This document shows positions 26,581 through 35,321 of a DNA stretch of 64,000 bases, piece by piece. A model generated the notes under the pieces. It made no database searches. It worked only from the letters and a program-made list of their open reading frames with translations, and had not been told where the DNA came from. The position numbers and the translations under genes are program-made. Origin of the DNA: Clostridium sp. CMCC3677. Its GTDB lineage: Bacteria > Bacillota > Clostridia > Clostridiales > Clostridiaceae. Where the stretch lies: NCBI RefSeq assembly GCF_023845585.1, contig NZ_JAMQHS010000014.1:1-64000 (forward strand). The letters are read 5' to 3'. Each line of letters begins with the position of its first letter. Position 1 is the stretch's first letter.

Positions 26581-26625
26581 CTTTAATTTTACCACATAAG
26601 AAACTTTTAATTTTACCATCATAAT
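26581..26625 (+). promoter_or_regulatory. Duplicated element and possible sigma-K promoter before yabG
   Basis: CTTTAATTTTACCACATAAG (26581-26600) is repeated as CTTTTAATTTTACCATCATA (26604-26623). The second copy joins CATAATATG, close to the sigma-K -10 pattern CATAnnnTA, with an AC about 16 bp upstream. YabG is sigma-K dependent in Bacillus. The match is weak. Confidence 0.35.
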
Positions 26626-26656
26626 ATGAATTATACTAATATATTTAGGAGCAAAA

Positions 26657-27520
26657 ATGGATATAGGAGATATTGTGGTAAGAAAGTCTTATGATAAAGA
26701 TGTTACATTTAAAATAATAGATATTAGAAATGAAAATGGGAAAAATGTATTTATTTTAAAGGGAATAAGTATAAGAATTATAGCTGACTCTTCAGAAGAA
26801 GACTTAGAAGAAGTTAATGATAAATTCATGGCTTCACAAGATAAAATTTTAAATACAAGAGTAAATGATGCAATAAAAAAAGCATTATCTGTAAGAACTG
26901 ATTTTAGGGAAAAAGCAAATAAAGCACCAAAGATAAAACCTGATAATGAATTGATGTTTGGTAGACCAGGAAAAATACTACATGTAGATGGTGATAGCGA
27001 TTATATGGAGACTTGTTTGAAAGTATACAAGCAGTTATCACTAGATGCAGTTGGAAGGTGTGTTCCTGAGAGTAAACAACCTGGTATTATAGTTGATTTG
27101 GTAAGAGAAATAAAACCAGATATAGTAGTTCTAACAGGTCATGATGGAGTATTAAAAGACTCCAGAAATTATTTGGATTTAAATAATTATAGAAATTCTA
27201 AATATTACTTAGAATCTATTAAAGCATTAAGGGATTACAATTCTAGTTATGATGAATTGGTTATATTTGCAGGAGCATGTCAAAGTTGTTATGAATGTAT
27301 GCTTGATGCAGGAGCTAATTTTGCCTCATCTCCAAGTAGAGTTTTAATTCATTGCTTAGATCCGGTTTTTGTTTGTGAAAAAATAGCCTATACAAGAATA
27401 GATGAAGTAGTTTCTATTAAAGATGTTATAGAGAATACAATAACAGGTATAAAGGGGATAGGAGGACTACAAACAAGAGGTAAATATAGAGAAGGTTATC
27501 CTAAATCACCATTCGTTTAG
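26657..27520 (+). CDS. yabG: Sporulation-specific protease YabG
   Basis: A 287-aa protein matching the YabG family, the late-sporulation protease that trims coat and, in clostridia, germination proteins. Recognisable blocks are MDIGDIVVRKSYDKDVTFKI at the N-terminus, KILHVDGDSDYMETCL, DIVVLTGHDG and FAGACQSCYE. The Cys-rich GACQSCYEC segment and the His in LTGHDG are candidates for the active site. TTTAGGAG lies before the ATG. Its place next to the coat genes and before veg agrees with the known yabG-veg link in Firmicutes. Confidence 0.95.
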   Translation: MDIGDIVVRKSYDKDVTFKIIDIRNENGKNVFILKGISIRIIADSSEEDLEEVNDKFMASQDKILNTRVNDAIKKALSVRTDFREKANKAPKIKPDNELMFGRPGKILHVDGDSDYMETCLKVYKQLSLDAVGRCVPESKQPGIIVDLVREIKPDIVVLTGHDGVLKDSRNYLDLNNYRNSKYYLESIKALRDYNSSYDELVIFAGACQSCYECMLDAGANFASSPSRVLIHCLDPVFVCEKIAYTRIDEVVSIKDVIENTITGIKGIGGLQTRGKYREGYPKSPFV

Positions 27521-27613
27521 AAATAATTTATAAAAAATGAATAAAATAAGACCTAAACCTGAATAATAAGACCAAGAAGAGAAAATTTAAATGTAGAATT
27601 CAATATATTTACA

Positions 27614-27643
27614 TTGACAAAACCTATAGATAAATGATAAAAT
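27614..27643 (+). promoter_or_regulatory. Upstream sigma-A promoter of veg (P1)
   Basis: TTGACA (27614-27619), 18 bp, TAAAAT (27638-27643). Confidence 0.6.
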
Positions 27644-27654
27644 ATAAATTTTAC

Positions 27655-27683
27655 TTGACAAAAACCTCTTTTCAGTGTATAAT
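27655..27683 (+). promoter_or_regulatory. Strong sigma-A promoter of veg (P2)
   Basis: A perfect TTGACA (27655-27660), 17 bp, TATAAT (27678-27683), 26 bp before ATG. The veg promoter of Bacillus is a classic strong vegetative promoter, so this match is expected. Confidence 0.9.
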
Positions 27684-27708
27684 TTTGAATTAGAAAGAGG
27701 GTGTTTAA

Positions 27709-27951
27709 ATGGAAACAATAAAAACAATTTCCTCAATAAAAAAAGACATAGAAAAGCATGTAGGTGATAAAGTAACCTTAAGAGCTAATGGAGGAAGAAA
27801 AAAGATTCTAGTTAATGATGGAGTAATTGACAGCGTATATGATAGCATATTTGTAATAAAACTAAAGACTGACACCCCAAGGACTGTGACATATAGTTAC
27901 TCAGATGTATTAACAAAGACTGTACAATTGGTATTTCCGCAATCAATATAA
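27709..27951 (+). CDS. veg: Veg protein
   Basis: An 80-aa Veg-family protein. It has the conserved KVTLRANGGRKKILVNDGVI and VYDSIFVIKL blocks. Veg is a small, highly expressed cytoplasmic protein linked to biofilm control in Bacillus; the exact mechanism is not settled. AAAGAGGGTG precedes ATG 27709. It has two promoters and its own terminator, so it is monocistronic. Confidence 0.94.
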   Translation: METIKTISSIKKDIEKHVGDKVTLRANGGRKKILVNDGVIDSVYDSIFVIKLKTDTPRTVTYSYSDVLTKTVQLVFPQSI

Positions 27952-27976
27952 ACTTCGATTTAATCGAAGTTTTTTT
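27951..27976 (+). terminator. Terminator of veg
   Basis: AACTTCGATT-T-AATCGAAGTT, a perfect 10-bp stem, then T6. It overlaps the last base of the stop codon. Confidence 0.9.
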
Positions 27977-28065
27977 CATTTAAAATTACAGAATTTTTGA
28001 ACTGTGATGCATTATAGAAAAAGCATTTTTCATATAAAAAAGGTAATAAATTTATTTAAAGGCAT

Positions 28066-28153
28066 AAAAAAAGAAAGATGGTGGGTTTCCATCTTTCAAC
28101 TATGGTATAAAAGGGTATTGAGAATTTATGAGAGGTTATATGGTCAATAACCA
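28066..28153 (-). ncRNA. Predicted minus-strand small RNA between veg and sipL
   Basis: The minus strand holds a full transcription unit without a gene. A consensus sigma-A promoter (TGTCAA 28183-28188 and ATAATA 28160-28165 as read on plus) predicts a start near 28153. A canonical terminator stem (GAAAGATGG/CCATCTTTC, 28073-28081 and 28089-28097 on plus) is followed by seven U at 28066-28072. The RNA would be about 88 nt: a 5' stem GGUUAU...AUAACC, an open CU-rich stretch (CCUCUCAUAAAUUCUC) and the terminator. The CU-rich loop could pair with Shine-Dalgarno sequences, as in several Firmicute small RNAs. No reading frame fits it. Existence is inferred. Confidence 0.62.
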
Positions 28154-28159
28154 ATTACA

Positions 28160-28188
28160 ATAATACGACAAAATATAATATATGTCAA
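28160..28188 (-). promoter_or_regulatory. Sigma-A promoter of the predicted small RNA
   Basis: On the minus strand TTGACA (28188-28183), 17 bp, TATTAT (28165-28160). It fires away from sipL and toward the isolated terminator at 28066. Confidence 0.68.
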
Positions 28189-28352
28189 CATATTTATCGA
28201 TAAAAATCACAAAAAAATTTTTTACGACAAATAATTTAAAAATTCTGAAATTAATTGGTAAATATAATTTAGAAAAAAGTATATTATTTATTCATAAAAT
28301 CGTAGTAATGATTATATAAATAATAGTAGAAATTCTATAGGAGGGATATGTT

Positions 28353-29915
28353 ATGTCACAAATAGATGCAATAAAAGAAAGTATAGGTTTTGAACAACTA
28401 ATAAAAGAGAGTAATTCAGATTGTGTTTTAAAAGAAGAATATTTAATTCCAGATACTCATCCAGATGTTCAAGAAATATTAACTGTTGAAGCTAGACCTG
28501 TAATAGTTAGTAAGGAATTTGTTGGTGATAAAATTGCTTTAGAAGGAATGGTTGAATATACAGTTTTGTATTTAGCTAGAGAAGAGGGGATGGTTGTAAA
28601 CTCTGTTAGCTATACAGAAAAATTTAGTAGCAATATTGATTTGAACCAAGAAGAACATAAAATCGTTTGTGAATTAGAATGTAAAGTGGAACATATTGAA
28701 GCTACTATAATGAATGAAAGAAAAATATCTATCCAAGGTGTTTTTGAAATATATTGGGAGATGTATAAGAGTAGTGAATTTGAATTTGTTAAAGATATAG
28801 AAGGAACAGATGATATAGAAATTTTAAAAAAGACTGAAAAAATTAATAGAATTAGTGCAAATGAAGAAGTTGAATTAGTTGGAAAATCTAATATTAGAGT
28901 GGGAATGGACAAACCTCAAATAAGTAAAATCTTAAAATGTTCATTATTACTTCATAAAAAAGAAATAAAAATATTGGAAGATAAAGTATATCTAAGTTGC
29001 TATTGTAAATTAAACATTCTTTATAAAGGCGATGAATCTAAAGAAATAATATCTATTGAAGATGATGTTTATTTATCAAAAGAAGAGGAAGTAAAAGGCG
29101 TTAATTCAGATATGATGTATTCTGTGTCATATAATATTCAAAATAATGATTTGATGCTAGAAGAAGACGACTTAGGAGAAGTAAGAATAATAAATAATGA
29201 ATTTATAGTGAAAGCAAATATAAAGGTATTTTCAAAAGAAAATGTTGATGTAATAAAAGATGCATATTGTCCTAATTTTCCAATAGAATTGAAAAAAGAA
29301 GAGTATGAATTAGGTGCTATACAAGGGACAAATAGTTCAGAAATTATTATTAAGGATAATATAGCATTAAATGAGAATAATTTAATACCAGAGCAAATAA
29401 TCTGTTCTAATGGAACATTGTTAATATCTGACAAACAAGTTGAAAATGATAAGATTATTGTAGAAGGTGTTCTAAAAGTTGATGTGTTGTATAAAACAAG
29501 TGACCAAGATAAGTATTTAGCTAATGTAAAAGCAGATATACCATTTAATTCAATAATAGACATTCAAGGTGCTAAAAAAGGAATGAAGGCAATAATAAAA
29601 TGCAATCTTGAGAGTTTAGAAGCAACTATAGAAGCAAATACAATAGCAATAAAGGCTTCTGCAATGTTGTATGCTAAGATATGCTATGAAGTTAAAAAAC
29701 AATTTATATGTGATGTTATAGAGCAAGAAGGGGAAGTTCCAGAGAAAAAATCTAGTGTCACTATATATGTTGTAGGTGAAGATGATACTTTATGGGATCT
29801 TGCTAAAAAGTATAATACTACAGTAGACGATTTAATAAAAATAAATGATATAGAAGATCAAGATGATATCGAATGTGGTAAAAAACTTATAATTCCTGGA
29901 AGAGCTATATTCTAA
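28353..29915 (+). CDS. sipL: SipL-like spore morphogenesis protein (SPOCS/DUF3794 and LysM)
   Basis: A 520-aa protein with repeated DUF3794 (SPOCS) beta domains through most of its length and a C-terminal LysM (about 470-518, TIYVVGEDDTLWDLAKKYNT). This architecture and length match SipL, the clostridial partner of SpoIVA needed to hold the coat on the forespore. Repeat-like blocks include VEGMVEYTVLYLA-type segments near residues 65-78 and again near 370-390. AGGAGGGATATG gives the start. It is monocistronic with a strong terminator. Other SPOCS proteins exist in clostridia, so the symbol is probable rather than certain. Confidence 0.88.
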   Translation: MSQIDAIKESIGFEQLIKESNSDCVLKEEYLIPDTHPDVQEILTVEARPVIVSKEFVGDKIALEGMVEYTVLYLAREEGMVVNSVSYTEKFSSNIDLNQEEHKIVCELECKVEHIEATIMNERKISIQGVFEIYWEMYKSSEFEFVKDIEGTDDIEILKKTEKINRISANEEVELVGKSNIRVGMDKPQISKILKCSLLLHKKEIKILEDKVYLSCYCKLNILYKGDESKEIISIEDDVYLSKEEEVKGVNSDMMYSVSYNIQNNDLMLEEDDLGEVRIINNEFIVKANIKVFSKENVDVIKDAYCPNFPIELKKEEYELGAIQGTNSSEIIIKDNIALNENNLIPEQIICSNGTLLISDKQVENDKIIVEGVLKVDVLYKTSDQDKYLANVKADIPFNSIIDIQGAKKGMKAIIKCNLESLEATIEANTIAIKASAMLYAKICYEVKKQFICDVIEQEGEVPEKKSSVTIYVVGEDDTLWDLAKKYNTTVDDLIKINDIEDQDDIECGKKLIIPGRAIF

Positions 29916-30032
29916 AAATAATATTCATATTATAATATAAAGTTTATGGGATAGAAGTAAATAAAATTAAACTTATGTTTATCAATATATTGAAATATAA
30001 ACAATATATTGAAATGTAGATTGAAATAATAG

Positions 30033-30075
30033 AAAAAGGCTTCATTATTGTGCATAATGGAGCCTTTTTCTTTTT
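30033..30075 (+). terminator. Terminator of sipL
   Basis: AAAAAGGCTTCATTAT (30033-30048) pairs with ATAATGGAGCCTTTTT (30054-30069, one G-T pair), followed by a long T run. Confidence 0.93.
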
Positions 30076-30138
30076 TTTTGAATAATTATTTTTTTGATGG
30101 AAACAATATCTAATGCACATGATATGAGGTGATAAAGT

Positions 30139-30984
30139 TTGAATGAAAATTTAAATGGAAATCTGATAATAATTGGAGGAGGAGAAGACAAAGAAGGGAA
30201 GAAAGAAATTTTAAAAAGAGTATGTGCTTCAATAGATAAAGATAAGGATGTTTTATTAATTGCAACCATTGCTACAGAATTTCCTAAAGAAGCAGCGATT
30301 AAATATAAAAAAGCTTTTGGAGAATTAAAAGTTAAAAATATAAGAGTATTAGATATTAGTGAAAGAATGGATTCTTTTAATGAGGAAAATGTAGAACTTA
30401 TTAAAAATTCATCTTTAATATTTTTTACAGGTGGAGATCAATTAAGGATAACCAGCTTAATTGGAGGAAGTCCTATATATTCAGCTTTAAAAGAAGCCTT
30501 TAAAAAAGGAATATTTATTGTGGGAACATCAGCTGGAGCATCAGTTATGAGCGATACAATGATAGTTGAAGGATCAGATGAACAATCTCCAAGGAAATGT
30601 ACTTTAAAAATGGCTCCCGGTCTAGGACTTATAAAGGATGTTATAATTGACCAACATTTTGCTCAAAGAGGAAGAATTGGTAGATTATTAACTGGTATAG
30701 CAGAAAATCCAGAAGTATTAGGTATAGGAATAGATGAAAATACAGCAATAATAGTTAATCAAGAAGGAAAAATAGAAGTAATAGGTGAAGGTGCTGTATA
30801 TTTTATTGATGGAAGTGAAATCACATATACAAATGTCTCAGAACTTTATGGAGAAGACATTTTAAGCATGTATAATGTTAAATTACATATTTTAACTAAT
30901 AGTAAAAAATTTGATCTTATAAAAAAGTTACCTTTTGAGGAGGATAAGTTAAGTAATGAAAGTAGTACAGGAAAGGATATATGA
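30139..30984 (+). CDS. cphB: Cyanophycinase
   Basis: A 281-aa serine peptidase of the S51 family that cuts the storage polymer cyanophycin to Asp-Arg dipeptides. The N-terminal GNLIIIGGGEDKEG, the ITSLIGG region and the nucleophile elbow GTSAGASVMSDT are visible; GIGIDENTAIIV lies near the end. The start is TTG 30139 with GAGGTG 7 nt upstream; no ATG is as well placed. Its 3' end overlaps the start of the cyanophycin synthetase gene by 29 bp, so synthesis and breakdown enzymes are coupled. Confidence 0.93.
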   Translation: MNENLNGNLIIIGGGEDKEGKKEILKRVCASIDKDKDVLLIATIATEFPKEAAIKYKKAFGELKVKNIRVLDISERMDSFNEENVELIKNSSLIFFTGGDQLRITSLIGGSPIYSALKEAFKKGIFIVGTSAGASVMSDTMIVEGSDEQSPRKCTLKMAPGLGLIKDVIIDQHFAQRGRIGRLLTGIAENPEVLGIGIDENTAIIVNQEGKIEVIGEGAVYFIDGSEITYTNVSELYGEDILSMYNVKLHILTNSKKFDLIKKLPFEEDKLSNESSTGKDI

Positions 30985-33574
30985 AGGAAAAAACATATAT
31001 TCTCATAAAAAATGCATAAGAATAGATGTAGATTTACAGGGATATTGTGAAACTCCAAGTAAAGATATACCTAATTTTAATTTTAATTTGTTAAAGCTTG
31101 TACCAGAATTGCATACACATAGATGTGGTATAGATGAAGATGGTGGGTTTGTTACAAGACTTAAAGAAGGCACTTACTTAGCACATATATGTGAACATAT
31201 AACAATTGCATTACAAAATAGATTAGGAATAGAAGTAGCTTATGGAAAAGCTAGAGAAATACAAGGAGATAGATATTATATAATTTTTCAATATGAATAT
31301 GCTAAAACAGCTATGGAATGCCTTAGATTATCTGTTGATTTAATAAATGCTCTTATAATTCAATCTCCGATAAATTTTGAAGAGAGAATAAATTCAATAA
31401 AAGAAATATTAAATTCAGAGGAAATAGGGCCTAGTACAAATGCTATTTGCAAAGCTGCAAAACAATATAATATGCCTATAACTCAGTTAGGCAATAGTGG
31501 TTTTTATCAAATTGGATATGGAAAAAAAGGAAAAGTAATAGAAGCTGCTATATCTGAAAAAACAACCTGTGTTGCAGTAGATATTTCTTGTGATAAGCTT
31601 TTAACAAAACAATTACTAGAAAATCAAAATATACCAGTAGCATTAGGTGGAAAAGTTTATAATATAATTGATTTATTAAAATGTGCTGAAAAAATTGGAT
31701 ACCCGGTAGTTCTAAAGCCTCAATATGGTAGTAAAGGAAATGGAATATATTTAAACATAAAAAATGAAAATGAATTAATTAAATCATATAATAATTTGAA
31801 AAATAAGTTCAAAGATATATTAATTGAAAAATATGTTAAAGGAAATGATTATAGAGTTTGTGTAGTTGATTATAAAGTTGTGGCAGTATCATTAAGAATA
31901 CCACCTTTTGTAATAGGAAATGGAAAGGACACTTTAAAAGAACTTATAGAAAATATTAATAAAGATCCTTTAAGAGGTGAGGATCATGAAAAACCTTTAA
32001 CTAAAATAAAAATAGATGATCAATTAATTTCATATATAAATAAAAATAATGTATCACTTAGCTATATACCTAAAGATAATGAAAGAGTATTTTTAAGAGA
32101 AAATGCTAATATTTCTACAGGGGGCATAGCTATTGATTGTACAGATGATATATGTGAAGAAAATATAAATCATTGTATAAATGCAGCCAAAGCATTGGGT
32201 CTAGATATATGTGGAATAGATTTATGTGTAGATAATATATCTTGTGATATAGCTAAAAGTAATGGTGTTATTATGGAGGTTAATGCAGCACCAGGAATAA
32301 GAATGCATCATTTTCCGTCTAAAGGAATTGAAAGGAATGTTGGTAAAGCAATAATTAATATGATGTATGGTGAAGATCCTAAGAATATACCAATAGTATC
32401 TGTAACAGGAACAAATGGTAAAACAACAACTACTAGATTAATAAACCATGTATTAAGTCAAATGGGATATAGTGTAGGAATGACATCTACTGAAGGAATA
32501 TATGTTAATAATAGATGTATCCATAAAGGTGATGATTCAGGGTTTAACAGTGCAAAAACAATATTATTAAATAGGGATGTTGATATAGCTGTATTAGAAA
32601 CCGCAAGAGGCGGATTAATTAGAAAAGGATTAGCTTATGATATTGCAGATATTTCTGTGATAACTAATATAACTAATGATCACTTAGGTTTAGATGGTAT
32701 TAATTCTATGGAAGAGTTAAGCTTTGTTAAATCATTAGTTGGAGAAGCAGTAAAAGAAGATGGATTCACTATATTAAATGCTGATGATGAATGGAGCAAA
32801 ACTATAATTAATAGAATTAAAGCCAATAAAATATTTTTCTCAAAGTATGCTGATAATGAATTAATACAAAAAAATATAAGTTATGGTGGAATATCTGTCT
32901 TTATAGAAAATGATAATATAGTTGTAGTAAATAATCATAAAAGATATTTAATATGTTCTATAAATGACGTACCGCTTTCTTATAATGGTTTATTAAAATA
33001 TAATTTAGAAAATATAATGGCTGCATGTGGAGCTTTAGTAGGCCTTAATGTAGATTATTGTATGATTTCAAAAGGTATAATGAACTTTGATTTAAATAGT
33101 AATAATGGAAGATTTAATATTTATGAAATAGAAGATAGAAAAATAATATTAGATTATGGTCACAATATAGAAGGATATAAAGCGGTACTATCATCTTTAT
33201 CTAAAATCAAAGGAGATAAAGATTTAATTGGGGTAATAGGAATTCCTGGTGATAGATGTGATGATATAGCTATAGAAATAGGCGAAATATGTTCTGAAAT
33301 TTTAGATAAAATAATAATAAAAGAAGATAAAGATAGAAGAGGAAGAAGTGAAGGAGAAATTGCTTCACTAATAAAAAATGGTGTGTTAAGGAAAAATAGA
33401 AATGCTAAAATACATGTATGTTTAGATGAAACAAAAGCTTTAGAAAAGGCATTAATGATAAGTAAAAAAGGCGATACAATAGTAGTGTTTTTTGAAGATT
33501 TAGAATCAATTGTAAAATATATAAATAATAAAAATTCCAATAATTCCTTGGATTTAAAGTTATCTAATTTATAA
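30956..33574 (+). CDS. cphA: Cyanophycin synthetase
   Basis: An 872-aa enzyme that builds the Asp-Arg polymer cyanophycin with ATP. Domains in order: N-terminal CphA region (1-160), ATP-grasp (about 200-470, with GYPVVLKPQYGSKGNG and EVNAAPGIRMHH), and a Mur-ligase-like domain (about 475-860, P-loop VTGTNGKTTTTR, plus DYGHNIEGYKA). Length is normal for the family. GAGGAGG inside the cyanophycinase tail supports ATG 30956. Its setting beside sporulation genes suggests nitrogen storage for spore formation, which is inference. Confidence 0.95.
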   Translation: MKVVQERIYEGKNIYSHKKCIRIDVDLQGYCETPSKDIPNFNFNLLKLVPELHTHRCGIDEDGGFVTRLKEGTYLAHICEHITIALQNRLGIEVAYGKAREIQGDRYYIIFQYEYAKTAMECLRLSVDLINALIIQSPINFEERINSIKEILNSEEIGPSTNAICKAAKQYNMPITQLGNSGFYQIGYGKKGKVIEAAISEKTTCVAVDISCDKLLTKQLLENQNIPVALGGKVYNIIDLLKCAEKIGYPVVLKPQYGSKGNGIYLNIKNENELIKSYNNLKNKFKDILIEKYVKGNDYRVCVVDYKVVAVSLRIPPFVIGNGKDTLKELIENINKDPLRGEDHEKPLTKIKIDDQLISYINKNNVSLSYIPKDNERVFLRENANISTGGIAIDCTDDICEENINHCINAAKALGLDICGIDLCVDNISCDIAKSNGVIMEVNAAPGIRMHHFPSKGIERNVGKAIINMMYGEDPKNIPIVSVTGTNGKTTTTRLINHVLSQMGYSVGMTSTEGIYVNNRCIHKGDDSGFNSAKTILLNRDVDIAVLETARGGLIRKGLAYDIADISVITNITNDHLGLDGINSMEELSFVKSLVGEAVKEDGFTILNADDEWSKTIINRIKANKIFFSKYADNELIQKNISYGGISVFIENDNIVVVNNHKRYLICSINDVPLSYNGLLKYNLENIMAACGALVGLNVDYCMISKGIMNFDLNSNNGRFNIYEIEDRKIILDYGHNIEGYKAVLSSLSKIKGDKDLIGVIGIPGDRCDDIAIEIGEICSEILDKIIIKEDKDRRGRSEGEIASLIKNGVLRKNRNAKIHVCLDETKALEKALMISKKGDTIVVFFEDLESIVKYINNKNSNNSLDLKLSNL

Positions 33575-33754
33575 AAGAAATATTTTATTCTTAATTAGAC
33601 AGGATTTTTTCCCTATGTTAGAATGTTACTAAGGCATTTGAAAGAACATAAGTATTCAGAAATTTTAGTTTGATATTTTTTTATTTTACTTAAATAACTG
33701 AATAGAAATTATTTTCTTTAAAGTGCCTAAAGTACTTAGAAGGGGCAAAGAAAA

Positions 33755-34597
33755 ATGAATATTAAGGCTTATGCAAAAATAAATATTTCCTTAGATGTAA
33801 TTGGCAAGAGAGAAGATGGGTATCATTTATTAAAAATGATAATGCAAAACATAGATTTATATGATATAGTTCAAGTTGAAAAGATTCCGAGTGGAATAAG
33901 CCTGAAATGTAATAAGTCTTATGTGCCTACAGATGAAAGAAATTTAGCATATAAAGCGGCTAATTTATTTAAAGAAACTTATAATATAAAAAGTGGGATT
34001 TGTATAAATATAGAAAAAAATATACCTGTTTCAGCAGGATTGGCAGGTGGAAGTACTGATGCAGCTGCGGTTTTGAAAATTATGAATAAAATGTTTAATA
34101 TAAATGCATCTCAGCAGGAATTAATGAATTTAGGATTAAATTTGGGTGCAGATGTACCGTATTGTATTTGTGGTGGTACTGCATTATGTGAAGGAATTGG
34201 AGAAAAAGTTACTAAATTAAAACCATTTAGAAATAAAATTTTAGTTGTGGTAAAACCTCCATTTGGAGTATCAACTAAAGAGGTTTATAAGGCTTTTGAT
34301 TTATCAAAGGTTATTTTTCACCCTAAAACAAATGAATTAATATCAAATATTAAAAAAAATAATATTGATTTTATAGCAAATAATATGAAAAATTTACTTG
34401 AAAATGTTACTTTAGGTAGATATAAGATTATCTCTACAATAAAAGAGGAAATCAATACATGTGGAGCTTTAGGAAGCATGATGAGTGGAAGTGGTCCAAC
34501 TGTATTTGGTTTCTTTGATGACATGTTAAAAGCCCAAAAGTGTTATGAAAAGATGAAAGAAAAATATGTAGATGTATTTATAACTAGAACAATTTAA
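33755..34597 (+). CDS. ispE: 4-diphosphocytidyl-2-C-methyl-D-erythritol kinase
   Basis: A GHMP-fold kinase of 280 aa in the non-mevalonate isoprenoid pathway. Visible motifs are KINISLDVIGKREDGYHLL (substrate site, N-terminus), the ATP loop IPVSAGLAGGSTDAAAVL (about 88-105) and GSMMSGSGPTVFG near 245. GAAGGGGC lies upstream of ATG. spoIIR follows after 61 bp with what looks like its own promoter, so the two may be separately controlled. Confidence 0.96.
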   Translation: MNIKAYAKINISLDVIGKREDGYHLLKMIMQNIDLYDIVQVEKIPSGISLKCNKSYVPTDERNLAYKAANLFKETYNIKSGICINIEKNIPVSAGLAGGSTDAAAVLKIMNKMFNINASQQELMNLGLNLGADVPYCICGGTALCEGIGEKVTKLKPFRNKILVVVKPPFGVSTKEVYKAFDLSKVIFHPKTNELISNIKKNNIDFIANNMKNLLENVTLGRYKIISTIKEEINTCGALGSMMSGSGPTVFGFFDDMLKAQKCYEKMKEKYVDVFITRTI

Positions 34598-34606
34598 AAA
34601 TAAATT

Positions 34607-34635
34607 GAATAAAAATCCCTATATTTGGAAAATAT
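34607..34635 (+). promoter_or_regulatory. Possible sigma-F promoter of spoIIR
   Basis: GAATA (34607-34611), 15 bp, GGAAAATAT (34627-34635) resembles the sigma-F pattern GYATA-N15-GGnnAnAnT with two deviations. spoIIR is a forespore sigma-F gene in other spore formers. CCTATA/TATAGG inverted repeats flank it. Confidence 0.4.
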
Positions 34636-34658
34636 TTCAAGTATAGGAGTGTGAAATT

Positions 34659-35291
34659 ATGAAAAGAGTATTAAGTTGCTTAGTGATTATAATTATTTTT
34701 TCTACATTAATTGTAGGATGTACAAGTTCTAATAAGGTAAATAATAATGGTTCTGAAGAGTTAAATTATGAAGAAGTAAAGAATTCTTTAATAAGATTTC
34801 ATGTTATAGCAAACAGTGATACAAATGAAGATCAAAGTTTAAAATTAAAAGTTAGAGATGAGGTTATAAATTACTTATACCCTTATTTAAATAAATCTGA
34901 TTCTCTTGAAGAGTCTAGAGAAATAATAAAAAATAATGTTGAAGAAGTAAGATCAATTGCAAAAAAAGTAATTAAAGAAAATAATTATGCTTATGATGTA
35001 AATATTGAATTATCTAGAGAAAATTTTCCGGAAAAATCTTATGGAAATATAGTATTGCCACAAGGAAATTATGAAGCTTTTAGAATTATAATAGGAAGTG
35101 GACAAGGAAGAAATTGGTGGTGTGTTATGTTCCCACCATTATGTTTTGTAGATGAGTCAAAAGCAAAAATTGAATACGAAAAAACTCAAAATAAAATAAA
35201 AGAAGAAATTAACAAAAAGGATTCAAAAGATAATATAAAAATTAAATTTAAAGTAGTGGAAGTAATAGATAATTTATTCAAATATCAATAA
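34659..35291 (+). CDS. spoIIR: Stage II sporulation protein R
   Basis: The secreted forespore signal that triggers SpoIIGA to process pro-sigma-E. This 210-aa form has an N-terminal hydrophobic segment ending IVGC (Cys21), so it may be a lipoprotein. Family blocks are LIRFHVIANSDTNEDQSLKL, KVRDEVINYLYP and NWWCVMFPPLCF. AGGAGTGTG precedes ATG. It lies alone between ispE and a PP-loop enzyme gene. Confidence 0.95.
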   Translation: MKRVLSCLVIIIIFSTLIVGCTSSNKVNNNGSEELNYEEVKNSLIRFHVIANSDTNEDQSLKLKVRDEVINYLYPYLNKSDSLEESREIIKNNVEEVRSIAKKVIKENNYAYDVNIELSRENFPEKSYGNIVLPQGNYEAFRIIIGSGQGRNWWCVMFPPLCFVDESKAKIEYEKTQNKIKEEINKKDSKDNIKIKFKVVEVIDNLFKYQ

Positions 35292-35321
35292 ACATTACTT
35301 TATAAATAGGAGGATTAATAT

